The notes beneath the pieces were generated by a model, which saw only the letters and a list, made by a program, of their open reading frames with translations, did no database searches and was not told the DNA's origin. Positions 1-9,404 of a stretch of DNA of 64,000 nt are shown here, piece by piece. The position numbers and the translations under genes were made by a program. The first letter of the stretch is position 1; each line of letters starts with the position of its first letter. This DNA comes from Zygnema cylindricum (lineage: Eukaryota > Streptophyta > Zygnematophyceae > Zygnematales > Zygnemataceae): NCBI GenBank assembly GCA_037447655.1, contig JBBHKE010001564.1, forward strand, positions 96,516-160,515, written 5' to 3'.

Positions 1-720
1 GCCGCTGCGATTGCCCCTTCGGCGAAGCTGAGTGTCCTCACTCTGCTGAAAGTAGCGTAGCAACTCTAGGGAATGCAGATCCTCTTCGTCCACCTAAGAG
101 TCATCCTCAGCACTGTAGCCCTTCCAACACACCAAATACTGGTTGGAGTTCGAATTTCGAGAGCGGCGCGACTGAAAGATCTCTTCCACCTCATACTCGT
201 CCGAGGTGCCCCGAACGGATGGTAAAAGAGTATTCTGTCGGCGATTAGGGAACATCGAATCATGGTCTCGGAATGGTTTAAGGAGTGAAACATGGAAGAC
301 ATTATGGATATGCCAGTCTTTCGGAATATCTAACTTATAAGCCACTTCGCCCACACAGGAGAGAACTGTGAATGGGATCGTGAATTTTGGTGCCAACTTC
401 TTAGAGAGGGCACTCGGCAAGGAGAGGTTTGCCATATTAAGGCGAACCTTTTCCCCCACGATAAAGACGGCGTCCCTCCGGTGAGCGTCGGCCTGCGACT
501 TTTGGCGATCATTTGCTAGCTGTAGAGCCTTGGCTGCCTTTTCTAGGTTTCCTTGAAGCGTTTTGGCAAAATCTTGAGCTGCTGGCGTATAGCAGTCCGC
601 TACCAATACGTTTTGGGGAAGAGTGGGTTGTCGTCCATTTAGGGAGAATGGCATAGCATTCGTAGACGAGTGCACCGCATTGTTGTACACCACCTCAATT
701 GATGTTAAATGGTCACCCAA
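1..720 (-). pseudogene. Chromovirus integrase C-terminus and chromodomain
   Basis: The open stretch 720-94 encodes the end of the integrase: YNNAVHSSTNAMPF, the GPY/F-like KFTIPFTVLSCVGEVAYKLDIP, and HNVFHVSLLKPF. A chromodomain-like segment follows (YEVEEIFQSRRSR and QYLVCWKGYS, near 95-190). The W-K-G-Y core is the chromodomain signature that in chromoviruses directs integration to chromatin. The frame is lost at about position 94, and the 3' end lies outside the window. Confidence 0.85.
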
Positions 721-725
721 TCCGT

Positions 726-1290
726 TTAGTGCACCGAAACATAAACCCGCAACGCTTCTTCCAGAGTTCGATTCACCCTTTCAGTATGACCATCACTTTC
801 AGGGTGGTAAGCTGTGGACATGGCCAACTGCGTGCCACACAGCGCAAATAGATTTCGCCAAAAGTGGCTCAAGAATTTACGATCGCGTTCGCTGACGATC
901 CTCTTCGGAAGTCCGTGATGGCGAAATATCTCCCGAAAGAATAAGTCCTCGATATCTCGTGATGTGGCTGTGGTGGACGTGGGTAGGAAATGGGCCATTT
1001 CGTCAAATAATCCACGACAACGAAGATTGAGTCGTAGCCCTCCTTAGTCAGCGGAAGGGCTACAATGAAATCCATCGAGATCGCCTCCCAAGGAACAGAT
1101 GGTATGGGAAGGGGTTGTAACAAGCCTTGTTGCCTTGAATCCGACTTGTTCCTATTACAAGAGTCACACGTCCGAACATATTCCACAATGTCGCGAGTCA
1201 TGTTCGGCCAGTAATACGCCTCAGCGACACGCGCGATTGTTTTATCCCGCCCAAAGTGTCCGCTTAGTGGCTCGTCGTGGCTCAGTTTAA
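726..1290 (-). pseudogene. Chromovirus integrase zinc finger and catalytic core, frameshifted
   Basis: 1201-869 holds the end of the HHCC finger (CDSCNRNK) and the start of the core (WEAISMDFIVALPLT, with the first catalytic Asp). A frame change near 1010 leads to 998-726, with REIFRHHGLPKRIVSERDRKF and a block containing ESDGHTERVNRTLE (catalytic Glu). The second catalytic position, normally Asp in SDRD, is Glu here (SERD). With the frameshift this implies an inactive integrase. Confidence 0.85.
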
Positions 1291-1299
1291 GAATCGCGT

Positions 1300-2130
1300 G
1301 ACGTTACTCCGTATTTATCAGAACATAAAGTCGTGTTCTTTAACTTGGTTTGTACCGCCACATAACATTGGCGGTTCGAATTAGTACCTTCCGTTTAGTG
1401 AGTTCCTTTAGTGTGTCATCGTCGTCATAGGCGGCCTTTATCCTGCTTAACCACTGTTCGTCCACTTGCATCGTACTGATGACTGCGCTAAGTTTCGGGT
1501 CTTGCGCTGCGGTCTCCGCTGCGGTGTTCTCCTTCACCAAATTGACGTTTACATGTTGTGATGCTTGCGGTCGTTGCTCCGCTACTGGCGTTGCGACTCC
1601 GGGTCTTCTTGACACCGCATCCGCCGGGTTTGTCTTGCCCGGTTTATACTCGATGACAAGTTCTGGTCCGAAGGTTCTGAAGAAACTTCATCCATCGCAC
1701 TTTTTTCTTGGACAACTTCGGCTGTGTTTGTAGGTACTGTAGGGCGTGGTGATCCGTGATGACCGTGATCCGCTTCCCTTGAACGTAACACTTCTAAACC
1801 TCCAGCGCATTAATGATAGCGATTGTCTCCTTCTCATGGGTGGCCCAGTTAAGCTCCGCTGCCTTTAGTTTTTCGACTGTCGTAGGCAATGGGTTGAACA
1901 CCTTTTCCTTGATCTTGCATAACGATCGCTCCAATAGCCGTATCGCTGGAGTCGGTGATTATCGTCCAAGGTAAGTCCGGGTCGGGGACAGCTAACACTG
2001 GGGCGGTAACCAACCGCTCCTTTAGCGTGTTAAAGGCTGCCCCTTGCGTCGCTTTCCAATCATAGGGCACATCATTCTTGAGCAACTCCGTGAGTGGTAC
2101 AGCGATTTTTGCGAAACCCTCGACCAAACG
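1300..2130 (-). pseudogene. Chromovirus RNase H and connection region, frameshifted
   Basis: The segment 1849-2127 matches the RT thumb/RNase H start ([39 protein letters not shown]). The frame then changes, and pieces such as NWATHEKETIAI and ITDHHALQYLQ can be read in other frames between 1700 and 1870. Several frames are needed to follow the domain, so it is non-functional. The stretch 1340-1615 is the RNase H to integrase tether. Confidence 0.75.
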
Positions 2131-3220
2131 TCGATAGTAGGAGCATAATCCTAGAAAGCTCCGTAACTCCGTAATATTCGCCGGCTGCAGCCACTCCTTT
2201 ACTGCCCTTGTTTTTTTTCGGATCCATTGCGATTCCGTCTCGACTCACCACATGGCCCAGAAAATCAATTTTCTCCTTGAAGAAGTCACATTTGCTTCTC
2301 TTTGCGTACAACTTATTTTCCCAAAGGACTTGTAGGGCCGTCCGTAGATGCTTTATATGATCATCCAGCGTTCGGCTATACACCAAGATGTCGTCTAGGA
2401 AGACGATTACAAACTCGTCCAGATATTGCCGAAAGATGGAATTCATTAAATGCACAAAAGTTGTCGGTGCGTTAGTCAACCCGAACGCCATTACCCGAAA
2501 CTGGAAATGACCATACCGAGTTCTAAACGTCGTCTTTTCCACATCTTCCTCGGAAATTCTAATCTGATGGTAGCCGCTCCGTAAGTCTATCTTCGAAAAA
2601 TATTTAGCACCACGAAGTCGATCGAATAATTCGTCTATCCTCAGTAAAGGGTACGCATTCTTCAACGTTAATTTTTTTAGCGCTCGGTAGTCTATACACA
2701 TAGGGAAACCTCCATCTTTCTTGTTTACGAAGAGAACGGGGGCTCCATACGGTGACTTGCTCGGTCTGATTGCTCCGGCTTCGACCAACTCTGCGAGTTG
2801 CTTTTTGATTTCGTCCAACTCGGTGTAACTCATCTTGTACATCCGATTAGCCAGGGGCACCTCTCCGGGAAAAAGCTCTATCTTATGTTCTACTTCGCGC
2901 ATTGGAGGTAGTCTTTCGAGGAGCTTCAGGGGAAATACATCTGCGTACTCCTCGAGAAGTTTTGTCACGTCTTCCGAGGCCTCTTCGAAAGTCTTTCCAG
3001 TGTTGTCACTTTCTTTTGAGTCAAAGTCGAGGTCCTTCTTCTTCCATTCTTCCAGGATCTCCTCCTTCGCCTTTTCCATTGGCTGGACGACCGCCATACC
3101 AATCGTTTCCCCTTTCTTGAGTGCCCTCTTAAGCTGCAAGGCCGAAAGTACGCGTCCCTCTTCCGCTCCCTTACCAGCCGCTTCCGCTTTTACCTCAAAC
3201 TCTTCTTCACCTTTCTTCAC
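2130..3220 (-). pseudogene. Chromovirus reverse transcriptase
   Basis: This is an open stretch of about 360 codons with standard Ty3/gypsy RT landmarks in order: a lysine/glutamate-rich leader, [44 protein letters not shown], and the catalytic box FLDDILVYS (the usual residue before LDD is Y; here F). [15 protein letters not shown] follows. The RT core appears intact. The frame runs out just past 2130, where a short low-complexity run (KKNKGSKG) suggests an indel. Confidence 0.9.
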
Positions 3221-3223
3221 TCA

Positions 3224-4520
3224 CATATCACCACTTCGCCAATCAATCGTCGGATTCCATTTTTGCAGCCACGATTTCCCCAGTATTACTTCATGGTCCC
3301 CAAAAGGTAATACATGAAGCGTGTCATACCATCGAAATTTCCCAATTCCGACGTGTAACCTCGAAGTACGATGGGTAATTGATAAGGAACTTTCGTCGGC
3401 CAATTGTACCGACTGATGATCCTTTAGCACTACGAGAGGAAGTTTCAACCTTTTCACCGTCGCCTCGTTGATGAAGTTCCCCGATGCTCCGGAGTCCACC
3501 ATGAAGTTAGTTAAGTTCACTCCGATTTGGCCCCGAAATATCAAAGGGTCTCCTCCTTCTCCGGCTAACCTCATAACGTTGAGTTTTCCCTTTTTGGGAC
3601 CTTTCCATTTTGGACATTCTCGAGCCACATGATCAAGGGAACCGCACTGAAAGCATAAGACATTTTGCCTCCTCCGCTGAAGCTCCTCGAGGGATAAGTC
3701 ATTGGTCTTGGTCTTGGTAGGTTTCTTCTTTCTCCGCAGGACGTTGACCACTTCCTTATCCTCGTCAATTGCTCCGAGCTCCATAGGGGTTGGGCTATCA
3801 TCTCGTCGGCTTCCTCCGCCGCTGCTCGACCTGTAATGATAAGGTCTCCGGAGGTTGAAGTCGACCGAATTGGTCCGCTCCGCAAATTGGATGATTGTCG
3901 AGAGACTAGGGGTCGTGCTTTCCCGGGCAAGCCATTGTTCCACATCCCTACGAATAGATGATTTAAGCCCCTTCACGTACTGATCCACGGCTTCATCCTC
4001 CGTCATTGTAGGTATTTGAACTTTGCACTCCAATAACCGTTGCGTAAACTCTAACACTGAGGTTCGTTACTTCAACACTGCGATCTTATCTCTGGTCCCC
4101 TTCACCGTATTGGCGGGCTGCCAAGCGTCACTGAGGAGTTGAATGAAAAGAGCCCAAACGGTCGGTATCTCATCATTCTCTACCATAGTCCTCCACCATG
4201 CCCATTCTGCCCCGTTACGAAGACCACCCGCATAGTGAATCTTCTCACGATCCGATATGCTAGGAAAATTCTCGAGATAGTTCGCTACGGAGAATAATCA
4301 TGTGTCAAGGTTCTTGTGTCTTGCACGGTCAAACTCGTCAGGAAGTCTCAATTTCGGTCTTCTGAAGTCTCTCTCTATGCCTCCATGAGGACGCTCCCCA
4401 AGACGAGACTCCAAGGCTGCGACGGTGTTGCTCAGCTGCGCGTTCTATAATCTATTACTTTCCAACTCCTTGAGAACTTGAGCTAACATTTCTGTAGTGG
4501 ATATGCCGTGTTCGTCAATG
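3224..4520 (-). pseudogene. Chromovirus gag and aspartic protease (decayed)
   Basis: The left part of gag is readable with a TGA at 4298-4300 and a TAA at 4077-4079. An open stretch from about 4057 to 3224 then holds a retrotransposon gag domain, a zinc knuckle of the form C-X2-C-X4-H-X4-C (CFQCGSLDHVAREC, near 3610-3660) and a retropepsin active site VDSGASGNFI near 3480-3510. A TGA at 3221-3223 separates it from the reverse transcriptase in the same frame; it may be a mutation. Gag would form the particle, and protease would process the polyprotein. Confidence 0.85.
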
Positions 4521-4525
4521 CTGTC

Positions 4526-5576
4526 TGAAACTCTGAGACCTCCATAAGTCCTCAGAGTAGACAGCTTCCAAGAAGCCCCTCTAGGATAATCCCGACCCCT
4601 TTGTGTTTAAGCAAAAATAACTGCCACCCTGGCAGACAAAAACTCTGACCACCTTCACCCCTATGAAGACAAGACTCCCTTGAGTCGATAGCAAAAAGAA
4701 TCTCTGAATTTGCTCCCCTGAGCAGTAAGTTATGAAGGGTCAAAGTTGACCTTTTGTACAGAAGCTCTCTGGGAGAGAGGGTCCTATCTCCTAATTTTTC
4801 TAAGTCCTATCTCTCTCACAGACTCTATCTACTGATGTACGGAACCAATCAAAATACAGTTCCGTACGCAAAAGTACAGCTGCCGGTGTACTTTATGTAC
4901 GAACATTGTACGACATGTCCCAAATGTCGACACATGTTATATCCGGATTCGGTGCCATAATCTCCGGAGATTCCACGATCCAATGTAATTTCGCCACGCG
5001 TCATCCGATGTGGCGATGACCACAAACCGCCGAAATCTTCTTCCGCGATCTCGGCGCTAATTCCGGCCGTCCGATTAGAATCTAATTTAATCGTAGCCGT
5101 AATAAATACATGCGCGGTATTCGTTTCACTTACGAAATAAAATGCACGGTAATGATTTTGTGCATGTACCGTATTCCGTACTTATACATTACCGGATCTA
5201 TGTACACCGTACACAGTTACAGTTAAATGATTTAACCTACGTATTAATGTTTATATTAATATCGTACTACATGCTACGTAAGACTACTTCTAGACCTAAC
5301 GGCTAAAGCTACCAGCTATCTACTATCTGTCGGCCGGCAGGTACCAGGATCAAATCCTATCGGCGGCATATACCTTTTAGTAAATAATCCTTAAACTAGA
5401 ATAAATTTCCCGTAAACCTGAGGATAGCCTAGGTAGCCATGGCTCTAGCTTCCTCTCCAATTTCTCAGTGACTGCGACAAGTTTGAGAGTTGGAGAGAGA
5501 AGTTAGAGGTAGACTTCCTCGGCTTCTTTATTTCTATTCAGACCTAGAAAATACTTTAAAACCATTAGTTTCTACA
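4526..5576 (-). repeat. Copia 3' LTR (left)
   Basis: This is a 1,051-bp LTR nearly identical to 10446-11408 apart from an extra ~85 bp (about 5367-5450) missing from the right copy and small indels near 4755-4775. Termini are TG...CA. It is flanked on the left by TSD CTGTC and on the right by the polypurine tract. It carries a plus-strand GATCAAATC block (a Pol III B-box match) near 5350. Confidence 0.92.
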
Positions 5577-5590
5577 CTCCCCTTATTTTC
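5577..5590 (-). other. Copia polypurine tract
   Basis: The minus strand reads GAAAATAAGGGGAG directly before the 3' LTR start TGTAGAAA. The same tract and LTR junction recurs beside the related LTR at 13299/13300, confirming the boundary. Confidence 0.85.
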
Positions 5591-5963
5591 TAGTCAATCT
5601 TTAATTTCAGACCACACTTCTCCCTGTAGAAAATTAGCTTAGGGGAAGGCACAGGTTTGGTCATCATATCTGCTAGCATCTCACTATCTGGTCGGTACTC
5701 TAAACTGATTATTTTATTTTCTACTTTCTCTCTAACAAAGCTGAGTCTAATGTCCATGTGTTTAGCTTCAAAATGATGTTTAGGATTGGCAGAAATAGCA
5801 ATTGCTGCTTGATTATCACAAAATATTTTCTGCACACCACTCTTAAGATGACCAAGTTCACCAAGTAAAGACTTGACCCACATCAATTCTTTTACAGCAG
5901 AGCAAGAGGCCATATACTCAACCTCCATGGTGGACTGAGCAATAACCTTTTGCTGTTTGCTAC

Positions 5964-6191
5964 TGTTGGATTGGCACGTGAAGCCGGTCCAATACGGGGT
6001 AGAATATGGAATATCTATACTCGAGCCGCCCGTAAGAAAAGGGTACGGACCCGCCAGTCTCTACATCGAGCTGGTGGCACAGTGATAGTGCGTTCGCAGC
6101 TGAAGTGAAAGGTCCCAGGTTCGAACCCTGGCCGGCTCAATTTTCCCAAGTGTGGGACATGCCGAATCCCGGATTTCTAGGAAATCTAACA
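5964..6191 (+). repeat. TRIM 5' LTR
   Basis: 228 bp, TG...CA, directly followed by the PBS. It contains the tRNA-like segment 6068-6139. Confidence 0.95.
6068..6139 (+). other. tRNA-like cloverleaf inside TRIM 5' LTR
   Basis: All 72 positions fit a tRNA. The acceptor stem is GAGCTGG with CCGGCTC plus discriminator A. The D stem is GCAC/GTGC with a 7-nt loop, the anticodon stem TTCGC/GTGAA with 7-nt loop AGCTGAA, the variable loop 5 nt, and the T stem CCAGG/CCTGG with loop TTCGAAC. An A box (TGGCACAGTGA here) and a perfect B box (GTTCGAACC) are present, and TTTT follows at 6141-6144. Position 33 is G instead of the universal T, so decoding is unlikely; a Pol III promoter or structural role is plausible. 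Confidence 0.85.
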
Positions 6192-6248
6192 TGGTATCAG
6201 AGCCAGCGGGATTGCGGATGGTTTGACCGGCTTTCCCGTGAGGGGGGG

Positions 6249-6476
6249 TGTTGGATTGGCACGTGAAGCCGGTCCAATACGGGGTAGAATATGGAATATC
6301 TATACTCCAGCCGCCCGTAAGAAAAGGGTACGGACCCGCCAGTCTCTACATCGAGCTGGTGGCACAGTGGTAGTGCGTTCGCAGCTGAAGTGAAAGGTCC
6401 CAGGTTCGAACCCAGGCCGGCTCAATTTTCCCAAGTGTGGGACATGCCGAATCCCGTATTTCTAGGAAATCTAACA
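6249..6476 (+). repeat. TRIM 3' LTR
   Basis: 228 bp, preceded by the purine tract and followed by TSD GCTAC. It contains the tRNA-like segment 6353-6424. Confidence 0.95.
6353..6424 (+). other. tRNA-like cloverleaf inside TRIM 3' LTR
   Basis: Same fold as 6068-6139. This copy keeps the consensus A box TGGCACAGTGG but has one mismatch in the T stem (CCAGG/CCAGG). The two LTR copies therefore differ inside the tRNA-like part at two positions. Confidence 0.83.
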
Positions 6477-8165
6477 GCTACTCCAACAGCAAGCCCCATC
6501 ACCCACATATAATACATATCCAGAAGTGCATCTCCTCATCGGAGCATCACCATAACTAGCATCACTCCACGTAGTGATGTCAGTATTCTCCCCACCCAAA
6601 TGCAACCATAGATCCCTAGTTCCTATCAAGTATCTAAGAACTCTCTTAGCTGCCTCCCAATCCTTCTTAGTGGGAGCATTTAGACTTCTACTCAACACTC
6701 CTACAGCTGCAGCTAAATCCGGCCGGGTACAATTCATAAAATAGATTAGATTTCCCACTACTTGCCTGTAAGGAATAGTTTGCATGAACTTCTGTTCTTC
6801 AGGAGATAATTCCTCGTCTAAGACTATGACTCCTTCTTCCTCACTCCCCTCACTTCCCTTCTTCAATTCCATTAGAGTTGTACAACTATTAGCTTTATCC
6901 ATTTGAAATTTTTCAAGCATGTTCCCTATTGCTTCCTTTTGAGTCAATCTTATAATTTTTCTTTTTCAGTCTCTCTCTACTTGAATTCCCAAAATATATT
7001 TTGCTTCCCCCTTATCCTTCATTTCAAATCTCCCCTTAAGATCGGTTTTCACTTTATTAATTTTTTCCATTGATTTACTTAAAACAAGCAAATCATCAAC
7101 ATAAATTGCAATAAATATAAAACCTTCCTCATCTTCGAAAACATAGATTGAGTGATCTGAGTTCATCCAGATATATCCCAGACCGGTAAGAAACTCATCA
7201 AGCTTCATATTCTACTGTCGAGGCGCCTGTTTCAAACCATAAAGAGATTTAATCAGCCGGCATACCTTACTCTCCTCTCCTTCTTCCACAAACCCTTCGA
7301 GTTGTCGCATGAAGATCTCCTCTTCCAATTCTCCATGCAAAAAGGATGTTTTGATGTCCATCTGGTGCACTTCCATGTCTTCCGCTGCTGCCAAGCTGAG
7401 AAGTTTGCGGACGGAGGGAAATTTGACCACCGGGGCAAAGGTTTCCTCGTAGTCAATTCCCTCTTTTTGTGTAAATCCCTTTGCCACTAGTCGGGCCTTT
7501 TAGCGCTCGATTGTGTTATCTGGGTTCAGTTTTAATTTGAAAACCCACTTACAACCAATTGGTTTTCGGTTAGGTGAACAATCCACCAGCTCCCAAGTAT
7601 CGGCTGCCATAATTGAGGCCATCTCTTCATTGATGGCTGTCTTCCACCGATTTCTTTCTGGACAAGTCATCGCCTCTCCATAAGTTTGAGGTTCATCTTG
7701 ATGAGATAGTTTTGTTACCTTGTTATTAACCTGTTTTTCTTGCAGTCTTTTACTACTTCTCCTTCCACCTTCAAAATCTGAGGCCGAAATAGATGGTTCT
7801 CGTGGATTCTTTGGAACAAACTTGGTTTCTCCCCTATCCCTTGATTCTGAATCAATTTCCACCACGTCTTCCACTTCGGGTAGAGTTGTCACTGGAGTTT
7901 CCACAGCCGAGTCCTTTTCAGTCTGATTTGTACCTGCAAGAATGTCATCGTCTCTAAAACCTGGATAGTTAGGAAGCTCAAAGTCATCAGAATTTTCTGA
8001 CTCAAATCTGATTTTTACTGACTTTGTATATTTGAAGGGATCCACAGACTTTCCTTCATCCATAACTACTAGATGCTTTACTAAGATTATATCTTTTCTT
8101 TTTAGATCATAAACTCTATATCCTTTAACATCCTCATCATATCCTAATAAGTATCTCGGTTTTCC

Positions 8166-9404
8166 TTAAGGATTTAGCTTCCAATTAGACCGATCAGTAT
8201 CTAGACTGAATACTTGACTGCCGAAAACCTTTAAATGAGATAAGTCTGGTTTCCAGCCTGTCCATCTCTCATAAGGTGTTTGATCTTTTATAGCTGAAGT
8301 AAGAACTCTATTTTTGAGGTAATTAGCACAATTCATTGCTTCTGCCCAAAACCTTTTTCCTATCTTCTTATCCGACAACATACTTCTAGCACTATCACTT
8401 AGTGTTCTATTTAACCTTTTAGCTACCCCATTCTGTTCCGGGTTTTCTAGAACTGTCTTTTGGTGTTGAACCCCATCTTCCCTCAAAAAATCCTCAAACT
8501 GGTTAAAAGTATACTCTCCACCATTGTCACTCCTTACTCTCTTGATTGGAGTTTCATGGAGTTTTTCGCTCCATGCTTTATATTGTCTAAAACAGTCCTC
8601 AGCTTCTGACTTGTTTTTCAAAAAATACACCCGGGAATACCGAGACCAATCATCAGTTATAGTCATCATAAATCTCTTCCCCCCCGGTGAGGGCACTCTA
8701 GCCGGTCCCCAAATATCTGTGTGTACTAGATCTAGAATTTTTTCTCCCTTGTAGGTGGCTGTTTTAGGAAAGGGTAATCTGTGTGCTTTACCTTGAGCAC
8801 ACCCACTACAATCACTTATATCATCAGTCTCACTGAACTGAATCCCTTCCACCACTCCCATCTTTTTCATCTCTCTTAACTTATCTAGATTCACATGCCC
8901 AAGCCTCTTATGCCACATCATAATATCATGAACACCAGCATAATAAAGTTTCTTCGTTTCATTACTTAAGATCAGCCTAAACATCCCATGGCTACCTTTC
9001 TCAGCAATGAAATAGACATCCTCCTCAAAACTAGCAGTAAAGCCTCCTTCCCTAGTGCTAGTAAAAAAACCCTTATCATCTAATACAGATGTAGAGATAA
9101 GGTTTTTGTTCAGCTCCGGGATAAACAATACATCGAAGAATGTTAATATGGATGTCTTTCCTTCTACTAACACTTTCAGATCTATCGATCCTACAAGAGT
9201 AGTGGTGACTATCCTCCCATCCCCGTACTCTATCTCTACGGTGGGAATCTTTCTTATCTTAGTGAACAAGTGCCTATCCTTACACATGGGCATTGAGGCA
9301 CCTGAATCTATAATCCAGCCTCCTTCACCTTTCAATCCAGCGTAAGCACATTTCTGCCTTCGTGGAATTTCAACCTCAGTTTTCGCCTCCAACTCCTCAT
9401 CCAA
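8166..9404 (-). CDS. Copia protease and integrase
   Basis: Domains in order are retropepsin active site IIDSGAS (near 9315), GAG-pre-integrase HHCC finger (WHKRLGHVNLDKL ... CSGCAQGKAHR), and the rve core with catalytic Asp in VHTDIWGP, Asp in RSDNGGEY and Glu in NPEQNGVAKRLNRTL. The C-terminal integrase part follows (PYERWTGWKPDLSHLKVFG). A TAA at 8166-8168 interrupts the same frame, which continues beyond it (KPRYLLGYDEDVKGYR) into 8165-8064. The catalytic triad is intact. Confidence 0.9.
   Translation of the reverse strand: MDEELEAKTEVEIPRRQKCAYAGLKGEGGWIIDSGASMPMCKDRHLFTKIRKIPTVEIEYGDGRIVTTTLVGSIDLKVLVEGKTSILTFFDVLFIPELNKNLISTSVLDDKGFFTSTREGGFTASFEEDVYFIAEKGSHGMFRLILSNETKKLYYAGVHDIMMWHKRLGHVNLDKLREMKKMGVVEGIQFSETDDISDCSGCAQGKAHRLPFPKTATYKGEKILDLVHTDIWGPARVPSPGGKRFMMTITDDWSRYSRVYFLKNKSEAEDCFRQYKAWSEKLHETPIKRVRSDNGGEYTFNQFEDFLREDGVQHQKTVLENPEQNGVAKRLNRTLSDSARSMLSDKKIGKRFWAEAMNCANYLKNRVLTSAIKDQTPYERWTGWKPDLSHLKVFGSQVFSLDTDRSNWKLNP

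Larger units (their letters stand above)
1..4520 (-). mobile_element. Chromodomain Ty3/gypsy retrotransposon (chromovirus), internal region, truncated by window edge
   Basis: Read on the minus strand the domains run gag (CCHC knuckle), aspartic protease, reverse transcriptase, RNase H, integrase, chromodomain: the order of Ty3/gypsy chromoviruses. The 3' end and 3' LTR lie left of position 1. The 5' end was separated from this part by the copia insertion at 4526-11408 and resumes at 11409 (leader, PBS and 5' LTR to 11952). The 5-bp duplication CTGTC at 4521-4525 and 11409-11413 proves the two parts were once continuous. Stops at 4298-4300, 4077-4079 and 3221-3223 and frame changes in RNase H and integrase make this copy defective. 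Confidence 0.9.
5964..6476 (+). mobile_element. TRIM (terminal-repeat retrotransposon in miniature) nested in copia RNase H
   Basis: Two 228-bp LTRs (5964-6191 and 6249-6476), each TGTTGGATT...CTAACA, flank only 57 bp. That spacer begins with a perfect PBS TGGTATCAGAGCC (6192-6204, initiator tRNA-Met 3' end) with zero spacing and ends in a purine tract GTGAGGGGGGG (6238-6248). TSD GCTAC lies at 5959-5963 and 6477-6481. I count about four differences between the LTRs, so insertion was fairly recent. It has no coding capacity and must use proteins from another element. Confidence 0.96.
5590..8165 (-). pseudogene. Copia reverse transcriptase and RNase H, interrupted by stops and a TRIM insertion
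   Basis: Linker and RT read from 8165 to 6482: CKWVFKLKLNPDNTIER, KGFTQKEGIDYEETFAPV, MDIKTSFLHGELEEEIFM, SLYGLKQAPRQ, and the catalytic box AIYVDDLLV. RNase H follows (NCTRPDLAAAVGVLSR, WSDASYGDAPMRRCTSGY). In-frame stops fall at about 7500-7502 (TAA), 7209-7211 (TAG) and 6966-6968 (TGA). The TRIM at 5964-6476 splits RNase H. The C-terminus resumes at 5958-5590 (MEVEYMA, DNQAAIAIS, KHMDIRLSFVRE). Two stops look like C-to-T/G-to-A changes, compatible with decay of methylated DNA. Confidence 0.88.

Noticed and set aside
6068-6139. Calling this a functional tRNA gene
   Set aside because: Position 33 is G and the segment is part of an LTR; kept only as a tRNA-like structure.
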